Positions 31,696-34,132 of a DNA stretch of 34,132 nt are shown piece by piece. Both the position numbers and the translations under genes were made by a program. Source of the stretch: Candidatus Gastranaerophilales bacterium (GTDB taxonomy: Bacteria > Cyanobacteriota > Vampirovibrionia > Gastranaerophilales > Gastranaerophilaceae); contig CALUWB010000018.1 of assembly GCA_944324375.1 (NCBI GenBank), positions 1 to 34,132 on the forward strand, written 5' to 3'. The notes below the pieces were generated by a model, which searched no databases, was not told where the DNA came from, and saw only the letters and a program-made list of their open reading frames with translations. Numbering within the stretch: the stretch's first letter is position 1; each line of letters starts with the position of its first letter.

Positions 31696-32732
31696 TAATC
31701 TTCTCTCCTTAATGTTTTATAAACTACTATTTGTTTATTGTTAATTCTTGCCTCTTCTGGCGTAAATTCATTTGTTTTTTGTACATATGGTACATTTATT
31801 GTGTCATTTCTTCTTGAATATAACCCTGCGATTCTTAATTGAATTGGATTTAATTTTAAAGCTCTTACTTTTGCATTAATATTTCCAGCTGAACCGGCAT
31901 GAGCAATTCCTCCCAAAATCCCCCAAACTGAAATATCTCCGGTTGCGATTACCTCACTTCCTGGATGAGCATCTCCAACGATAAATATATTCCCTTCGTA
32001 AGTTACAGTTTGCCCAGAACGAAGTGTTTGAGTTAAGTATAATGTAGGTAAATCAGCAGTGTTTTCAGTGTTTTCTTCTAAATCATCTGGTGTAATTCCT
32101 TCAGTATCCAAAAGTACATACTTACCTTCTGAACTTCTTTCATTTGTTACTGATTCTTCAAAATCTTTACCAATACTTTTAGGCTCAATTAATTCAATAT
32201 TTGTTTTTACAAAATCTTCACTAGTTTTAACTTCTGGTTCTATACCCAATACTTTATCTAATGCTTTTTGAACATCAGGATTTGATAGGATATCATCTTC
32301 TGATTTTTCATTATTTGAACTCTTGGTTTCTAAATTATTATTATCTATTGTAGTAATATTTTCTTGAAAATTTGTTGTTGCAAATGTATTATTCAAATCA
32401 TCTAAATGTTCTGAAATTGTATTATTAAAATGGTTTTCCATATTAATAAGTTGAGTTTCTGTTTTTATTTGAATTCCTAAACTAACAGCAGATGCTTCTG
32501 TCATTGCTGATTTAGTTATAATAGAATTTAGATTTGATTCAATAGATTCTATTAAGGCTTTAATACTTAATAATTGTGATTGTTTTAAGTCTAAATCTCC
32601 TAAATTTAAACAAATATTTTTTTGTTTTGCATCATTTGTTTCTAATATTGTATTTAACTCAGTTGCAAGATGTGCAGTATTTTTTGTTTCGCTTAAATTA
32701 ATTACGAAATCTTTTTCTGTGTAATTTTCCAT
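31695..32732 (-). CDS. minC: Septum site-determining protein MinC
   Basis: MinC inhibits FtsZ assembly and is brought to the membrane by MinD. The ATG at 32732 fits MENYTEKDFVINLSE; an in-frame GTG at 32744 lacks a ribosome site. The N-terminal domain spans residues ~1-100. A long, acidic Asn/Glu linker (~105-235) follows and is much longer than in E. coli MinC. The C-terminal right-handed beta-helix carries RSGQTVTYEGNIFIVGDA, GSEVIATGDISVWG, GIAHAGSAGNINAKV and IAGLY. It is the first gene of minCDE; a weak promoter TTGAAC-17-TATCCT may lie upstream. Confidence 0.93.
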   Translation of the reverse strand: MENYTEKDFVINLSETKNTAHLATELNTILETNDAKQKNICLNLGDLDLKQSQLLSIKALIESIESNLNSIITKSAMTEASAVSLGIQIKTETQLINMENHFNNTISEHLDDLNNTFATTNFQENITTIDNNNLETKSSNNEKSEDDILSNPDVQKALDKVLGIEPEVKTSEDFVKTNIELIEPKSIGKDFEESVTNERSSEGKYVLLDTEGITPDDLEENTENTADLPTLYLTQTLRSGQTVTYEGNIFIVGDAHPGSEVIATGDISVWGILGGIAHAGSAGNINAKVRALKLNPIQLRIAGLYSRRNDTINVPYVQKTNEFTPEEARINNKQIVVYKTLRRED

Positions 32733-32823
32733 ATCCCTACCCACATTAACTAATACTATTTAAGGATAGCTTAAATATATATGTTGTTCAATAAAATGTA
32801 AATCACAATTACAATAAAGTTAC

Positions 32824-32861
32824 AAAAAAAGACTTAGAAATTTTCTAAGCCTTTTTTTTTT
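32824..32861 (-). terminator. Intrinsic terminator after the GH57 gene
   Basis: CTTAGAAA and TTTCTAAG form a stem extended by A/T runs with one mismatch. On the minus strand TTTTTTT follows it. It lies 20 bp past the GH57 stop and ahead of the min operon; the plus side also has a long T run, so it may work both ways. Confidence 0.82.
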
Positions 32862-32880
32862 GTATTTATATTAATTGAGA

Positions 32881-34132
32881 TTAATCAACATATAACGGAG
32901 CTAATTTCTTTTCTTGTTGAGGAATAACTCCTTCTTCTATTGGCAAATAAACTCTGTAATCAATTACAGGGAAACAATTATCAATACTTTCAATTTCTTG
33001 AAGTTTTGCATCATCAATATTTCCAGAATCAATCATATCACATATTGTTTCAAATCTTTCAACATGTTCTCTAAATCTATCAGTAGCATAATCTTTAGCT
33101 TGCCATGTTGTAATTAAGAAAGGCCAATCTGAACTTTGTAGAAGTAAGTTTTCTCTAGCCATTTGATTTAATGCTCTATGTAACAACTTATCTTCAGGAA
33201 TTGTTTCATATCTTGAAGCAATTTCAGTAATTCTTTTTTCACAAGAATGAATAATTGGCCACATCCATTCTGTTAAGTGGTTTTGCCATACATAGAAATG
33301 TCCACCTTGTCCCCAAGAACTTTCAGGGATTTGAATTGCTTCTGATGGTGGATATTTTTCTACATATTCACCTGCTGTCATTCTTTCAACTTCTGGTAAG
33401 TAAGTATTGAATTTTTTAATTACTTGTTTAATAAATTCAACACCTTCAAACCACCAGTGACCAAATAACTCTGTATCAAATGAAACCATAACTAAACCAT
33501 CTTTACCATTATGAGCTTTTTTATAATCATTTAATAAATGGTAAATTAATGTAGTATAGTGATCAGAATTTTCATTGATTTTATTTAATGCTAATACTGG
33601 ATCATAAAGCATCTTGTCTCCTAAATCAGTTGTAGGAGAAGTTATTCTCCAGTAATGCATTCCTGATTTATCATCTTTTTTATGGAATTCTCTGAAACAT
33701 CCATCACCAGGATATCCATCAGCAGCAGACCAAACTTGATATCCAGCTCTGTCATTTCTTCCCATAACTGCAACTTGTGCATCAGGTAACCAATAAGCTG
33801 AATATGTATCATAACCTGTTGCTTCTCTTTCAGGTAATGGAATATATTCGATATTTCCATATACACCTATTACACGTCTATTTCCAATAGAATTACCACC
33901 TTCAATTACGTGTGATTCAGTAAAGAAATATTTAATATCATTATTTTGAAGAGTGACTTCAATAGCTGGTCTCCAATGTTTTTTACCATCTTTACCTACA
34001 AATTCATAACCTTGTCTATAAGCACATTCAGGCAACCAGCAACCTGATGCTTTTTTACCAAATAATCTTTTTGTTGTATCTGAACCTACTTTGAATTGTG
34101 CATTTAAGTTATTATCAGTTGCTAATAATGGT
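32881..34132 (-). CDS. GH57 family 1,4-alpha-glucan branching enzyme, N-terminus beyond window edge
   Basis: The reading frame stays open to the window edge, so the N-terminal part is missing. An apparent start at 34035 is only an internal TTG (Leu) in GCWLPECAY. Upstream residues such as FKVGSDTTKRLFGKKASG are plainly coding. GH57 branching enzymes form alpha-1,6 branches in glycogen. The conserved regions visible are WLPECAYRQG (region 3, nucleophile Glu, codon at 34029-34027), SFDTELFGHWWFEG (region 4, acid/base Asp) and LLLQSSDWPFLI (region 5). The C-terminal helical domain is complete, ending at 32881. Cyanobacteria and relatives often carry this GH57 type. Confidence 0.92.
   Translation of the reverse strand, partial: PLLATDNNLNAQFKVGSDTTKRLFGKKASGCWLPECAYRQGYEFVGKDGKKHWRPAIEVTLQNNDIKYFFTESHVIEGGNSIGNRRVIGVYGNIEYIPLPEREATGYDTYSAYWLPDAQVAVMGRNDRAGYQVWSAADGYPGDGCFREFHKKDDKSGMHYWRITSPTTDLGDKMLYDPVLALNKINENSDHYTTLIYHLLNDYKKAHNGKDGLVMVSFDTELFGHWWFEGVEFIKQVIKKFNTYLPEVERMTAGEYVEKYPPSEAIQIPESSWGQGGHFYVWQNHLTEWMWPIIHSCEKRITEIASRYETIPEDKLLHRALNQMARENLLLQSSDWPFLITTWQAKDYATDRFREHVERFETICDMIDSGNIDDAKLQEIESIDNCFPVIDYRVYLPIEEGVIPQQEKKLAPLYVD

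Noticed and set aside
34033-34035. Start codon of the GH57 gene at 34035
   Set aside because: The TTG is an internal Leu within the WLPECAY catalytic motif and coding continues upstream to the window edge.
1-34132. CRISPR arrays, insertion sequences, tRNA or rRNA genes
   Set aside because: No regularly spaced repeats, transposase motifs, terminal inverted repeats with target duplications, or tRNA-like cloverleaf signals were noticed; a covariance-model scan was not possible.

Overview
The window is strongly AT-rich and gene-dense, and it encodes the housekeeping genes of a Gram-negative-type bacterium. Several genes point to the non-photosynthetic sister lineage of Cyanobacteria (Vampirovibrionia/'Melainabacteria', most likely gut Gastranaerophilales). 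The left-edge gene matches the cyanobacterial 'DNA recombination-mediator protein A' family. The division genes run in the cyanobacterial order minC-minD-minE. The right-edge gene is a GH57 glucan branching enzyme, and there are many TPR proteins. This placement is inference from gene content, not from a marker tree. No rRNA, tRNA, CRISPR array, insertion sequence or prophage was seen, so this reads as ordinary chromosome with lineage-specific genes scattered through it.

Layout. 1-5.2 kb: a DprA-like Rossmann protein (edge, minus), a PcrA/UvrD helicase, a GNAT-like protein, and an AMIN-like exported/membrane protein behind a long leader carrying two dyads. 5.2-7.7 kb (minus): a PilZ - TPR - ACT operon. 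7.9-10.5 kb: an exported TPR protein, a GH13-like TIM-barrel protein and a small acidic protein. 10.6-16.2 kb (plus): mutL, a 675-residue protein with RTX-like repeats and a calpain-like cysteine protease domain between helical end modules, and an acetolactate-synthase-like enzyme. 16.2-21.0 kb (minus): a MarR regulator and DHA2 efflux pump under an operator-bearing promoter, with valS upstream. 21.1-23.2 kb (minus): plsY, a short XRE-type HTH gene whose frame lacks a normal start, and a HEKEH putative metallopeptidase. 23.4-30.3 kb: a small Gly/Ser protein, a TPR-glycosyltransferase, a large membrane-anchored protein with a degenerate HD-like segment, a secreted HtrA-type protease without PDZ, comF, a small two-helix membrane protein and an exported VirB10-like protein. 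30.4-34.1 kb (minus): minCDE and a GH57 branching enzyme running off the edge.

Most interesting points: (1) the calpain-like/RTX protein with coiled-coil ends and no recognised export signal; (2) a short N-terminal signature of the form [I/L]-x-F-K-[A/G/N] in otherwise unrelated proteins; (3) an XRE gene with an apparent +1 break at a T6 tract, next to a HExxH protein and an 18-bp palindrome; (4) a set of promoters whose -10 box lies about 6 nt from the ATG with no Shine-Dalgarno, suggesting leaderless mRNAs; (5) MinE with a 65-residue acidic tail; (6) an acetolactate synthase homologue lacking the usual substrate-selecting tryptophan.
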